From Mucilaginibacter conchicola (GTDB taxonomy: Bacteria > Bacteroidota > Bacteroidia > Sphingobacteriales > Sphingobacteriaceae): a stretch of 64,000 nt of DNA. The position numbers and the translations under genes are program-made. The stretch is from positions 310,001-374,000 of the forward strand of contig NZ_QWDC01000002.1 of NCBI RefSeq assembly GCF_003432115.1, read 5' to 3'. A model generated the notes under the pieces. That model ran no database searches and was not told the DNA's origin. It was given only the letters and a program-made list of their open reading frames with translations. This document shows, in pieces, positions 1 through 8,231 of this stretch (position 1 is the stretch's first letter; every line of letters starts with the position of its first letter).

Positions 1-279
1 ATCAACAGAGACCGTTTTGAACAAGAGCTGATCTACTACATTGATAAGCTGGACATCACAGAAGAGAAAATAAGGCTTAAAAGCCACTGCGACTACTTCC
101 TGGAAACCCTTAAAGCCGCTGACGCAAATGGCAAGAAGCTTGGCTTTATATCACAGGAGATAGGCCGCGAGATAAATACCCTTGGCTCAAAAGCAAACGA
201 CGCCGATATCCAGAAACTGGTAGTAGGCATGAAAGAAGAGCTGGAGAAAATTAAAGAACAACTATTAAACGTGCTATAA
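1..279 (+). CDS. yicC: YicC family endoribonuclease, C-terminal part (cut by window edge)
   Basis: Frame 1 is open from the first base to the TAA at 277-279, giving the last 92 residues of a protein. The stretch GFISQEIGREINTLGSKAN is the family signature near the C-terminus of YicC/YloC proteins (DUF1732), followed by a Lys/Glu-rich helix that ends in LLNVL. YicC of Escherichia coli is reported to be an endoribonuclease. The gene directly precedes guanylate kinase on the same strand, a neighbourhood common for this family in many bacteria. The N-terminal two thirds lie outside the window, so the start is not visible. Confidence 0.88.
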   Translation: MNRDRFEQELIYYIDKLDITEEKIRLKSHCDYFLETLKAADANGKKLGFISQEIGREINTLGSKANDADIQKLVVGMKEELEKIKEQLLNVL

Positions 280-282
280 TCA

Positions 283-358
283 TTGAGTCACTGGGTCATT
301 AGGTCATTCTCTACAATACGAAAAAATGACTCAATGACTCAATGACCTAATGACCCAA
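283..358. repeat. Intergenic inverted repeat made of 7-bp units
   Basis: Two arms built from TGACCTAATGACCC and its complement flank a short centre; the right arm also holds ACTCAATG in tandem. The arms can form a long hairpin between the yicC stop and the gmk start. This kind of tandem 7-mer palindrome looks like a dispersed intergenic element rather than a classical terminator, as no T-run follows. Confidence 0.6.
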
Positions 359-363
359 TAAAA

Positions 364-927
364 ATGGAAGGAAAACTCATCATATTTTCGGCCCCGTCGG
401 GCGCAGGTAAAACAACCATAGTGCACCACCTGCTGCGCAAAATGCCCGAGCTGGAGTTTTCTATTTCGGCCACTACCCGCCCTGCTCGTGGCGAGGAAAA
501 AGATGGCAGCGATTATTACTTCATCAGCAAAGAAGAGTTTCTGCACCGTATTGCCAAAAAACAATTTGTTGAGTTTGAAGAGGTTTACAGCGGTACTTTC
601 TATGGCACCCTGCGTACCGAGATCGAGCGCATCTGGTCTACCGGTAAAACCGTAATATTTGATATCGATGTGGAAGGCGGCATGCACCTTAAACGCAAAT
701 ACATGGACCAAGCACTGGCCATATTTGTACAGCCACCATCGTTAGAAGTACTGATAGAACGCCTTACCGGCCGCGGTACCGATAGCGCCGAAAAGCTGCA
801 GGAACGCTTTGCAAAGGCAGAAAAAGAGCTGGGATACGCACCTCAATTTGATATTATCCTCAAAAATTACGATCTTCAGACAGCTTGTAAAGAAGCTGAG
901 GAACTGGTGAAAAATTTTATTAGTTAG
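364..927 (+). CDS. gmk: Guanylate kinase
   Basis: This 187-residue protein has the usual length for guanylate kinase, which phosphorylates GMP to GDP with ATP in purine nucleotide recycling. The P-loop is APSGAGKT at residues 10-17. The GMP-binding part is seen in SISATTRPARGEEKDGSDYYF (split here as SISATTRPAR then GEEKDGSDYYF), and VIFDIDVEGG is the family's conserved strand. The LID region follows with RLTGRGTDS. It sits between the yicC-family gene and nadD on the same strand; a repeat of about 80 bases separates it from the former. It is a cytoplasmic housekeeping enzyme and the call is firm. Confidence 0.97.
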   Translation: MEGKLIIFSAPSGAGKTTIVHHLLRKMPELEFSISATTRPARGEEKDGSDYYFISKEEFLHRIAKKQFVEFEEVYSGTFYGTLRTEIERIWSTGKTVIFDIDVEGGMHLKRKYMDQALAIFVQPPSLEVLIERLTGRGTDSAEKLQERFAKAEKELGYAPQFDIILKNYDLQTACKEAEELVKNFIS

Positions 928-935
928 CCCCTGCT

Positions 936-1010
936 TCCGCCAGTTGGCGGAGGAGCTTTAACGCTCGTTAAAGTTGGGGCCTCACAATTAAACATTCCCC
1001 CTTCAGGGGG
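936..1010. repeat. Three short intergenic hairpins
   Basis: The gmk-nadD gap holds three small palindromes: TCCGCC..GGCGGA at 936-951, TTTAACG..CGTTAAA at 957-972 and CCCCTTCAGGGG at 997-1008. The last type recurs at 8191-8210 and 9533-9552. They may act as weak transcription stops or be remnants of dispersed elements. Confidence 0.55.
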
Positions 1011-1024
1011 TTAGGGGGTACCTT

Positions 1025-1597
1025 ATGAAAGTCGGTCTATTATTCGGTTCGTTTAATCCTATACACATCGGGCATTTGATAATTGCCAACTACATGGCTA
1101 ACCATACCGCTTTAGATAAGGTTTGGCTGGTGGTATCGCCCCAAAACCCGTTAAAAAAGTACGGCGATCTTATTAACACCTACGACCGCCTGGAGATGGC
1201 CAAACTGGCTACCGAAAATGCTACCAACATTTCGGTAAGTGATGTGGAGCTGAAACTACCACAGCCATCTTATACAATAGATACCCTTACCCATCTTAAA
1301 GAAAAATATCCCGAGCACGAGTTTGCCCTTATCATGGGTTCAGATAACCTGGTAACGCTGCACAAGTGGAAGAACTATAACCTCATCCTACGCGATTACC
1401 AGATCTTTGTTTATCCCCGTCCCGGCTATGAAAATGCCGAATTTGCATCGCACCCATCCGTAACCATTACCATGACCCCGCTGATGGAACTTTCGGCGAC
1501 GTTCATCCGCAAATCCATCAAAGAGAAAAAGAATATACAGTACTTTGTGCCCGATCCGGTGCTGAAGTTTATTGAGAGTAAAAGTTTGTATAAGTAA
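1025..1597 (+). CDS. nadD: Nicotinate-nucleotide adenylyltransferase
   Basis: NadD joins nicotinate mononucleotide and ATP to make deamido-NAD in NAD synthesis. The 190-residue length is typical. The nucleotidyltransferase signature is GSFNPIHIGH at residues 8-17, with the HxGH motif at 14-17. The central MGSDNL motif that contacts the substrate and the C-terminal SATFIRKSI (the SxTxIR ATP-binding motif) are both present. ATG at 1025 starts the family's usual N-terminus directly. No Shine-Dalgarno site is visible, as is usual in this phylum. The next gene is not obviously related in function. Confidence 0.96.
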   Translation: MKVGLLFGSFNPIHIGHLIIANYMANHTALDKVWLVVSPQNPLKKYGDLINTYDRLEMAKLATENATNISVSDVELKLPQPSYTIDTLTHLKEKYPEHEFALIMGSDNLVTLHKWKNYNLILRDYQIFVYPRPGYENAEFASHPSVTITMTPLMELSATFIRKSIKEKKNIQYFVPDPVLKFIESKSLYK

Positions 1598-1614
1598 AAG
1601 CTGATCAGGACTAA

Positions 1615-1694
1615 CGTCATACTGAACTTGTTTCAGCACCCCGCACGCTAAGCCCAACCTGCTAATGAGATGCCGAAACAAGTTCGGCATGACG
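1615..1694. repeat. Dispersed palindromic repeat, two inverted units
   Basis: CGTCATACTGAACTTGTTTC with CAGCACCCC on the left and TGCCGAAACAAGTTCGGCAT with GACGG on the right form an imperfect inverted pair around a 28-base spacer. The same unit occurs at 20093-20124 and 34231-34259. It resembles bacterial REP-type elements: an imperfect stem with fixed ends GTCAT..ATGAC. Confidence 0.7.
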
Positions 1695-1729
1695 GTTCAA
1701 AAGTCTTTCACCTTTCCGCTCATAACCCC

Positions 1730-1737
1730 TATCTTTG
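1730..1737 (+). promoter_or_regulatory. TATCTTTG -7 box of the miaE-like gene
   Basis: TATCTTTG matches the Bacteroidota -7 consensus TAnnTTTG. It lies 5 bases before the GTG at 1743, so the transcript would start at or next to the start codon. This supports GTG 1743 over the ATG at 1665, which lies inside the repeat. Confidence 0.65.
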
Positions 1738-1742
1738 TTCAC

Positions 1743-2342
1743 GTGAACGAGAAAACCATTTTAAAGCTGCAGTTACCTACCGATCCGCTGTGGGTAAAAA
1801 ACGTTGTGGAAAGTAACATCGAAGAATTGCTTACCGACCATGCTTTTTGTGAGCAAAAGGCTGCCAGCAACGCTATCACCCTCATCGTGCAAAACCCTAA
1901 CCTGAGCGATCTGGTGCAGGAGATGTGCGATCTTGTGCAGGAAGAAATGGATCACTTTAAACGTGTTCACCAGATCATCATAGCGCGGGGTTATACATTG
2001 GGCCGCGAGCGTAAGGACGATTATGTGAACGAGCTGCGTAAGTTTATGATAGTAGGCGGCGGCCGCGAGGCGCAGTTGATAGACCGCCTGCTGTTATCAG
2101 CCATGATAGAGGCCCGCAGCTGCGAACGTTTCAAGGTGTTATCAGAGAATATCGGCGATAAAGAACTGTCCGACTTTTATTACGAGCTAATGGTAAGCGA
2201 GGCTACCCACTATGCTACCTTCATTCGCCTGGCTAAGAAATATGCTGTAGATGTTGACGTAGATAAACGCTGGACAGAGTTCCTGGCTTTTGAAGCTCAG
2301 GTGATACAAAACTACGGTAAAGCCGAAACCATCCACGGTTAA
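1743..2342 (+). CDS. miaE: tRNA-(ms2io6A)-hydroxylase-like diiron protein
   Basis: The protein is a four-helix, ferritin-like diiron enzyme of the MiaE family, which hydroxylates the isopentenyl group of ms2i6A37 in tRNA. From the GTG start it has 199 residues, the family's usual length. Diiron ligands are visible as FCEQKA, EEMDHF (ExxH), EARSCE and SEATHY (ExxH). An open frame continues upstream to ATG 1665 but those codons fall in a dispersed repeat and before the TATCTTTG box, so the GTG is preferred. MiaE-like proteins occur widely in Bacteroidota; the substrate in this species is inferred from family membership. It seems to be transcribed alone. Confidence 0.87.
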   Translation: MNEKTILKLQLPTDPLWVKNVVESNIEELLTDHAFCEQKAASNAITLIVQNPNLSDLVQEMCDLVQEEMDHFKRVHQIIIARGYTLGRERKDDYVNELRKFMIVGGGREAQLIDRLLLSAMIEARSCERFKVLSENIGDKELSDFYYELMVSEATHYATFIRLAKKYAVDVDVDKRWTEFLAFEAQVIQNYGKAETIHG

Positions 2343-2412
2343 TTCATCTACACATACTGCCCGCTTACCGATACTTTGCTTACTTTTAAGCTGATAAACA
2401 TTTCTTTTGGGG

Positions 2413-3639
2413 ATGCTACGCTTAAAAACCTTCTCGGTACTCATACATATAGCCTGCTGGCTGTTGTTCATGACCTTTCCCCTGCTGTTCCTTAATGGCC
2501 CAAGCGGAGATATCTCTATGGGTACTATTATCGCATCGCCTTATTACTGGGTGTTCTGCGCCACGTACATCATCTTGTTCTATCTTAATACAAACTTCCT
2601 TTTTCCCCGCTTTTTCCTCAGAAAGCGATATATCGATTTCGCCATTATATGTTTCTGCCTGTTAAGCGCCGTTTACGTACTGCGCCCTTACGACAGGTTG
2701 TTTCGTAGTATAAATGGCAAGGCTTTTTCACAAATGGCAGCCCAACAACCGGGGCCGCAGTTTGGCCCGCCAGGCAACGGTGCAGGCGGCCCGCCACCAA
2801 ACCTTCAGCCGGATAGCAACAGGCAACAACCGCCGCCAGCGCCACAGGGCATGCAGGCAGATAGTGCCGGCCATCAGCCGCAAATGGCGCCGGGCAATAT
2901 GCCACAGCCGCCACAGTTTGGTAACAGGCCGCAATTCAGAAGGCGCAAACATTTCGACTCGTCGAGCTTGTTTCTGTTCATCATGATAATGGCCTTGAGT
3001 ACGGCCACAAAAACGGTTCGCCAATGGCAAACCACCGAGCAGCGCGCCATCAGCGCCGAGGCAGAGAAAGCCAACGCTGAGCTATCATTTTTAAAAGCGC
3101 AGATCAACCCGCACTTCCTTTTCAATACACTAAATAACATCTATACATTGGCTATCACCAGTAGTGAGCATACGGCCGATAGCATCATGAAGCTATCCAA
3201 CATTATGCGCTACGTTACCGACGAGGTGGAAGAAGATTTTGTTGAGCTGCAGAACGAGGTGAACTGTATCTCCAACTATATCGACCTGCAGCGCTTGCGC
3301 CTTGGTTCAAAAACATCGGTAAGCTTTACTGTGCAAGGCGATCTGAGCGGCAAAAAGATAGCCCCCCTTTTGCTGATGACGTTTGTAGAGAATGTGTTTA
3401 AATACGGCATAAGCAAGCAGCACCAAAGCGATATCGACATCAATTTGCTGGTGAAACCAGATACCATTACCTTTCTGTGCGTGAACCCTATATTTGAGCG
3501 CAACGAGAAACTGGAGCGTACCGGCATTGGCCTTAATAATACCCGCCAGCGTTTAAAACACCTGTATCCGGGCAAACACTTCCTCAACATAAAAGATGAG
3601 AACAATCAGTTTATGGTAGTATTAACCTTACATAGTTAA
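2413..3639 (+). CDS. LytS-type sensor histidine kinase with Pro/Gln-rich loop
   Basis: A 408-residue membrane kinase of the His_kinase (LytS/YehU) family. Three membrane segments lie at about residues 6-26, 35-58 and 66-86, and a fourth at about 173-193. Between the third and fourth is an unusual loop of about 85 residues rich in Pro, Gln, Gly and Asn. By topology it would face the periplasm. A short coiled segment leads to the phosphoacceptor box INPHFLFNTLNN (His about 234). The ATP-binding domain shows MTFVENVFKYG and GIGLNNTRQRL. ATG 2413 is used; a TTG six bases upstream is possible. The stop overlaps the start of the LytTR regulator by one base, so the two form a two-component operon. 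Confidence 0.93.
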   Translation: MLRLKTFSVLIHIACWLLFMTFPLLFLNGPSGDISMGTIIASPYYWVFCATYIILFYLNTNFLFPRFFLRKRYIDFAIICFCLLSAVYVLRPYDRLFRSINGKAFSQMAAQQPGPQFGPPGNGAGGPPPNLQPDSNRQQPPPAPQGMQADSAGHQPQMAPGNMPQPPQFGNRPQFRRRKHFDSSSLFLFIMIMALSTATKTVRQWQTTEQRAISAEAEKANAELSFLKAQINPHFLFNTLNNIYTLAITSSEHTADSIMKLSNIMRYVTDEVEEDFVELQNEVNCISNYIDLQRLRLGSKTSVSFTVQGDLSGKKIAPLLLMTFVENVFKYGISKQHQSDIDINLLVKPDTITFLCVNPIFERNEKLERTGIGLNNTRQRLKHLYPGKHFLNIKDENNQFMVVLTLHS

Positions 3640-4346
3640 TGAGTATGCAATTGAAATGTGTTGCCATAGATGATGAGCCTTTAGCCTTGGAGCTGATCAA
3701 AAACTATGTATCAAGGTTTCCGTCGTTGACGCTGGTGCAAACCTTTGAGGATGCCATATCCGGCGCCGAATACCTGCGGAACAACCAGATTGACCTGCTG
3801 TTTGTAGACATCAACATGCCCGATATTACCGGGATAGATTTAGTAAGATCGCTGGAGAGTAAGCCTATGGTTATATTCACCACAGCTTATAAAAACTTTG
3901 CGTTTGAGGGCTTTGAATTAGAGGCGATAGATTACCTGCTAAAACCGATAGACATAAAACGTTTCGGCAAGGCGATTGAAAAAGCTGCGGACTACTATCG
4001 ATATAAGAACGCTACCAATGGTGATGGGGAAGGCGATAGCCTGTATGTGTACTCCGAATACAAGATGGTGAAGATAAACCTAAAGGACATTGAGTACATA
4101 GAGAGTATGGAAGATTACATCAAGATACACCTGCAATTTGATAAAACCATCCTTACCCTGATGCCATTAAAGAAGGTGCTGGAAAAGCTGCCCGGAGACC
4201 GTTTTCAGCGTATACATCGCAGTTATATTGTACCAGTCGGCAAGATCCTTTCTATCCAGAACCGTAAGCTTAAACTGCCTGCGGTTGAGCTGCCCATCAG
4301 CGACAGCTATGCCGATTTTGCCCGCCGCTGGATGAAATTGAGATGA
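3639..4346 (+). CDS. LytTR-family response regulator
   Basis: The 235-residue protein has an N-terminal receiver (acidic pair D11-D12, phosphoacceptor D57 in FVDINMPD, conserved Thr in FTTAYK and Lys in LLKPID) and a C-terminal LytTR DNA-binding domain (from about residue 130; EYIESMEDYIKIHL and FQRIHRSYIV are typical). It is the partner of the kinase ending at the same base. ATG 3639 gives the 1-base overlap; ATG 3645 is an alternative start. LytTR proteins bind two short direct repeats, but I cannot place the target. The product is a cytoplasmic transcription regulator; the signal it answers to is unknown. Confidence 0.95.
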   Translation: MSMQLKCVAIDDEPLALELIKNYVSRFPSLTLVQTFEDAISGAEYLRNNQIDLLFVDINMPDITGIDLVRSLESKPMVIFTTAYKNFAFEGFELEAIDYLLKPIDIKRFGKAIEKAADYYRYKNATNGDGEGDSLYVYSEYKMVKINLKDIEYIESMEDYIKIHLQFDKTILTLMPLKKVLEKLPGDRFQRIHRSYIVPVGKILSIQNRKLKLPAVELPISDSYADFARRWMKLR

Positions 4347-4468
4347 AAAAACATCGATAATCGACACAAAAACGGCATTTACCGACACCCGCTTCCCCGC
4401 CTGCCGCAAGTCTGATACTTTTACAGAAGTAAACTAAACGTTCAACCCCCTACTAAACTTCTGTAATT

Positions 4469-5200
4469 ATGGAACGCAAACATTTCTTAAGATCATTTGC
4501 AGTTGCCGCAGCGGCAGCCCCAATGTTGTTTGATGCCTGCAAAAAAGATTCTGCGTCAAGCTCGGTAACCAACCCAAGTGGCACTACAACATCGGCAGAA
4601 ACAAACTCTGGCAGCAGTGCCTGCCGTGTTACCCCTACCGAGGTGGAAGGCCCCTACCCATACCCCGGCGGCGAAATAAAAAATCCGCTCGACAGATCTG
4701 ACATTACCGGCGGGCAAACCGGCGTTCCGTTAGTGCTTAACCTGCTGGTGGTAAACGTAAATGATAACTGTAACGTAGTAACCAACGCCCGTGTTGATAT
4801 TTGGCATTGCAGTAAGGATGGCTACTACTCCGGCTATGGTAACCAAAACGGTAAAAGCTTTGTAGGCGAAACATTTTTACGCGGCTATCAAACTACTGAT
4901 GATAAAGGTGCAGTAACCTTCACTACTGTTTACCCTGGCTGGTACCAGGGCAGGGCAACACACATTCACTTTGAGGTTTTTGTGAATAATGTGCTGAAGA
5001 AAACCGCACAGTTTGCCTTCCCCGAGACCATTTCTGATGCCGTACATACGCATTACGGAGTGGGCGTAAACACTACCCGCAACGCGCAGGATGGTATCCT
5101 TGGTAACTCGGCTACCGACCTGGCTAACGAAACGCCATCCTTAACCGGAAGTATTGCGGCGGGCTATACCGGCACGTACACTTTCGGCATTCAATTATAA
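4469..5200 (+). CDS. Exported intradiol ring-cleavage dioxygenase-like protein
   Basis: This 243-residue protein carries the intradiol dioxygenase fold seen in protocatechuate 3,4-dioxygenases. Motifs are VEGPYPYPGG, DIWHCSKDGYYSGY and YPGWYQGRATHIHFEV; the Tyr of the second and the Tyr and two His of the third match the Fe(III) ligands. The N-terminus ERKHFLRSFAVAAAAAPMLF-DACKK looks like an export signal, with a Cys that could be lipid-modified and an RKHFLRSF stretch that recalls a weak Tat motif. A Ser/Thr-rich linker follows. It is thus likely envelope-bound rather than part of a cytoplasmic catechol pathway. No ring-cleavage pathway genes are nearby. Substrate unknown. Confidence 0.85.
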   Translation: MERKHFLRSFAVAAAAAPMLFDACKKDSASSSVTNPSGTTTSAETNSGSSACRVTPTEVEGPYPYPGGEIKNPLDRSDITGGQTGVPLVLNLLVVNVNDNCNVVTNARVDIWHCSKDGYYSGYGNQNGKSFVGETFLRGYQTTDDKGAVTFTTVYPGWYQGRATHIHFEVFVNNVLKKTAQFAFPETISDAVHTHYGVGVNTTRNAQDGILGNSATDLANETPSLTGSIAAGYTGTYTFGIQL

Positions 5201-5252
5201 ATATCACCGGGACAAAAAAGAACATCAGTCAATTAAATATAAACGTACCGTT

Positions 5253-5777
5253 ATGTCAAAAGCTATCATCAAACTTACCTGGAAACAAGTTATCGATTCA
5301 TCGGCTACTACAGATTTTGAACGCAATATACTATCGGCATCATACCGCGAGTTTCTGCTGAAATCGCAGACGTACAACCCGGGCAATGTGCTGAAAACCT
5401 TCAGCGAAATGAAGAATAACGACGGCCGCGCCAACTCGCTGCATTACAAGTTGAGTTTTGCGATAGGATACTTTATAGAATCGTTGAAGAATAAGATCCC
5501 GGTGCTTACTGATACACTTGGTAACGCCATCAATTTTGAGGTGCCACAGCTGGAACTGATAGAATCTGACATAACAGATATTGCCGCCCATAAAGTAGCC
5601 ATCAATTACATAACCGGCGAGCTATTACTGCTGAATACCATAGGAGAATACCTGGTGCTTTCTGCCAACCACGGCGAAACCACTTTCACTGTTAAAATGC
5701 AGGACCATTTAGCTATAAGCAGCTACCACGAAACGGGCAGCGCCGGCTTAAGCAAACAGAGCGTTTTGGCGGCATAA
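5253..5777 (+). CDS. Hypothetical protein, 174 aa
   Basis: I do not recognise a family. From ATG 5253 the protein is 174 residues with no signal peptide or membrane segment, so it is probably cytoplasmic. It contains mixed helix and strand patterns, a middle segment LHYKLSFAIGYFIESLKNK that looks like an amphipathic helix, and a repetitive hydrophobic part ELLLLNTIGEYLVLSAN. The open frame runs upstream into the end of the dioxygenase gene, but the earlier ATG at 5154 lies inside that gene and is unlikely. Base and codon use resemble the neighbours. It may be co-transcribed with the dioxygenase (gap 52 bases), and a hairpin terminator follows. Confidence 0.75.
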   Translation: MSKAIIKLTWKQVIDSSATTDFERNILSASYREFLLKSQTYNPGNVLKTFSEMKNNDGRANSLHYKLSFAIGYFIESLKNKIPVLTDTLGNAINFEVPQLELIESDITDIAAHKVAINYITGELLLLNTIGEYLVLSANHGETTFTVKMQDHLAISSYHETGSAGLSKQSVLAA

Positions 5778-5821
5778 AAATAATACCCCTGATTTTTTCA
5801 TAATAGTGTTTGGTTTAGTGT

Positions 5822-5853
5822 AAATGCCCTGGCAGCGATTGCCGGGGCATTTC
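5822..5853. terminator. Bidirectional hairpin terminator
   Basis: AAATGCCC(T)GGCA-GCGA-TTGCCGGGGCATTT forms a strong stem between the end of the plus-strand 174-aa gene and the end of the minus-strand monooxygenase gene. A/T-rich flanks on both sides allow use in both directions. Confidence 0.7.
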
Positions 5854-5855
5854 TG

Positions 5856-7454
5856 TTATGCTTTAAAGCCAACTATATTATGCAGGTAGTTATTCATCAT
5901 ACTGATATCGATCAGATCATTAAGATAGCCGATATGCATATCGGGCCTTACGATGACGGCCTTGCGTGTGCCTTCTGTTATCTGCAGTACATCAAATACT
6001 TTTTGATTGGCTGATGAGTACGGCAGGTGGAAAAAGTTGATAGCGCCCTTATATTCCTGTGTGAGCCATTTGGCAATGGTAAACAGAAAACTCTCCTGCA
6101 CATGCCCGAATGTGAGCAGTGTAAAGCCTGGTTTAACGCACCAGGTATGGATATCTGTCTGTGCTTTTTTCTTTTCGTCGTAGATCTCCAGGTAAGGTAG
6201 CCTGTCGCCGGCTTTGATATCTGTTGGGCGGCCAAGAGACAAGCTCAACTTGCTATCGCGATAGCTGATACCTGTTTGTGATGCGCGCTTAAAAAATTGT
6301 TCGCGGATACCATTATTCTCCCAGCCAAATTTGAGCACCTTGGGTACCACGTATCGCTTCAGCAAATTACCAAACCAGCTACGCGAGGTGACTACGTTAA
6401 AGATCCTGTCGGTAGTGTTCAGCAATTCTTTTGCTACGGGCATACGCTCTTCTGCGTAGCTGTTCAATACGTTTGGGACTATTTGTCCGTTAAGCACTGC
6501 AGCCAGTTTCCAGGCCAGGTTATAGGCATCCTGCAGGCCGGTATTCATGCCCTGCCCGCCAACCGGCGAGTGGATATGCGCTGCATCGCCAATAAGGAAA
6601 CAATTAGCCTCGCTAAAAGCCGTGGCCATGCGGTGATGCAATTTGTAGGTGGTGAACCAGTTAAGTTTCTCTACCTGCAGATCTTTTTTGGTGATATTAT
6701 TCAATGCCGGTAACACAGCGTCCATGGTTGGGTTCTCTTCCTGCTCCAATTCATCGGGCAGGCTGGCGACTATCCTGAAGGTATTTGCTTCGGGCAGCGG
6801 GAAAAATCCGGCAAAGCCGAGCTCATCTATATACAGACTAATCAACTGGTCATCCAGTGTGGCTTTCAGCTTTACATCCGCCAGGAAAAATTTATGGTTA
6901 TAAGTATCGCCCTTAAAGTGCATACCCATTTGTTTGCGCACTACGCTGTGGGCACCATCGGCACCAATTATATAATCGCAGGTAATGTTGTATGTGTTAT
7001 CGCCGGCTTGCAGCGTGGCTTCGCTTTTACTGCCTAATTGCTTTAAGCTGATAAGTGATGTTTGCCAGTAAACCGGGCAGGCAGCCTGTGTGAGATAATC
7101 TAACAATACGCGTTCGTTCTTGCTTTGGGGGTATAGCAGGATATACGGGAACAGGGTTTGGTTGTTCCCCACCTTGCTCAGATCCAGCCCCGCAAGGTAT
7201 TTACCATCTTTATGATAAGCCAATCCTTTTGCTTTCTTGCCTTCCTGCAACAGTTTATCAACCACACCCATCTGGCGGTAAATCTCCAGCGAGCGGGCCT
7301 GTACGGCTAATGCCTTCGACTGATCAGTAGGACCTGGCTTACTATCTACAATAACCGGCTGGATACCGTAGCGCAGCAACTGTGCAGCCATCATCAATCC
7401 GGATGGCCCTGCCCCTACAATAAGCACACTGGTATGTTGCGGCGGTGCTATCAT
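5856..7454 (-). CDS. FAD-dependent aromatic monooxygenase (PheA/TfdB type)
   Basis: The 532-residue protein is a group A flavin monooxygenase of the phenol 2-monooxygenase/PheA-TfdB family, which hydroxylates aromatic rings using NAD(P)H and O2. Visible motifs are the dinucleotide-binding GAGPSG at residues 14-19, the DG motif GADGAHSVVRKQ at about 164, and the FAD ribose-binding GD motif IGDAAHIHSPVGGQGMN near 290. The C-terminal 130 residues have the thioredoxin-like character of this subfamily. Its ATG overlaps the stop of the RsmI-like gene by one base, so it is the second gene of that operon. The physiological substrate cannot be read from the sequence. Confidence 0.92.
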   Translation of the reverse strand: MIAPPQHTSVLIVGAGPSGLMMAAQLLRYGIQPVIVDSKPGPTDQSKALAVQARSLEIYRQMGVVDKLLQEGKKAKGLAYHKDGKYLAGLDLSKVGNNQTLFPYILLYPQSKNERVLLDYLTQAACPVYWQTSLISLKQLGSKSEATLQAGDNTYNITCDYIIGADGAHSVVRKQMGMHFKGDTYNHKFFLADVKLKATLDDQLISLYIDELGFAGFFPLPEANTFRIVASLPDELEQEENPTMDAVLPALNNITKKDLQVEKLNWFTTYKLHHRMATAFSEANCFLIGDAAHIHSPVGGQGMNTGLQDAYNLAWKLAAVLNGQIVPNVLNSYAEERMPVAKELLNTTDRIFNVVTSRSWFGNLLKRYVVPKVLKFGWENNGIREQFFKRASQTGISYRDSKLSLSLGRPTDIKAGDRLPYLEIYDEKKKAQTDIHTWCVKPGFTLLTFGHVQESFLFTIAKWLTQEYKGAINFFHLPYSSANQKVFDVLQITEGTRKAVIVRPDMHIGYLNDLIDISMMNNYLHNIVGFKA

Positions 7455-8164
7455 CAGGCATGGAATAAAAGGAAAATAGCCGGGCGTTTACGCAGATCGG
7501 GCACTTGTTTTTGCCAGGCAGCTATAGTTTGTGTTTTAATAAACTCTGTTGGCGCGGTAATATCGCAGGCAATGCAGAGGCGTGTTGCAGGCTTACAGCT
7601 TTTCAAAACTTCCTGCAGCATGCTATCGTTACGGAAAGGCGTTTCGATAAACAACTGGGTTTGCTTGTTGCGCTCGGCCGCGGTCTCCAGTTCTTTGATG
7701 CGTTTACTACGTTCTATCTTATCAATAGGCAGGTAGCCGTGGAAAGTAAAGCTTTGCCCGTTAAAACCTGATGCCATTAGCGCCAGCAAAATAGAGCTTG
7801 GGCCAACCAATGGAACCACCGTTATGCCTTTGCGATGCGCCTCGGCTACAATATCAGCACCAGGATCGGCAATACCGGGGCAACCGGCCTCGCTCATCAG
7901 GCCAACATCGTTACCGGCCAATAATCCTTTAAAAAACTCTTTTAAACCAGTATCGCGGTTATGTTTGCCATAATCATGTATCACCAGTTCACTTTGCGGG
8001 GTTTTTAGTCCGGCTTGCTTCAGGAACTTGCGGGCAGTTTTCTCGTTCTCTACAATGTATTCTTTTATACTGTTGATGGTATCTGTGAGGTATGGCGTAA
8101 AAGACTTAGCCGCAGCTTCATCAGCAAGGGGTACGGGTATGAGGTAGAGGGTTCCGTTTGGCAT
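7454..8164 (-). CDS. RsmI-like SAM-dependent methyltransferase
   Basis: A tetrapyrrole-methylase-fold protein of 236 residues related to RsmI, the 16S rRNA 2'-O-methyltransferase for C1402. The N-terminus MPNGTLYLIPVPLAD, the SEAGCPGIADPGADIVAEAH block (motif around the SAM site) and the VPLVGPSSILLALMASGFNG block are typical. It is shorter than E. coli RsmI (about 286 residues) and diverges in the first block, as do the short paralogues common in Bacteroidota, so the exact target is uncertain. ATG 8164 is chosen because the seven codons upstream do not fit the family start. The stop codon overlaps the start of the monooxygenase gene by one base (TGATG), which suggests coupled translation. 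Confidence 0.88.
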   Translation of the reverse strand: MPNGTLYLIPVPLADEAAAKSFTPYLTDTINSIKEYIVENEKTARKFLKQAGLKTPQSELVIHDYGKHNRDTGLKEFFKGLLAGNDVGLMSEAGCPGIADPGADIVAEAHRKGITVVPLVGPSSILLALMASGFNGQSFTFHGYLPIDKIERSKRIKELETAAERNKQTQLFIETPFRNDSMLQEVLKSCKPATRLCIACDITAPTEFIKTQTIAAWQKQVPDLRKRPAIFLLFHA

Positions 8165-8190
8165 GGTACAAGTATTTAGCCCCACCCAAA

Positions 8191-8210
8191 CCCTCCCCTG
8201 AAGGGGAGGG
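8191..8210. repeat. CCCTCCCCTG palindrome
   Basis: A nearly perfect 20-base palindrome, CCCTCCCCTGAAGGGGAGGG, lies between the aminotransferase stop and the RsmI-like start. The same type of palindrome recurs at 9533-9552 and, in a CCCTCTCC form, at 52212-52230. Confidence 0.65.
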
Positions 8211-8231
8211 CTTTAAGAGGAGAATGTTTCT

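Noticed and set aside
1665-1742. Upstream ATG start of the miaE-like gene
   Set aside because: The extension is encoded by a dispersed repeat and by the promoter box; it does not match the family.
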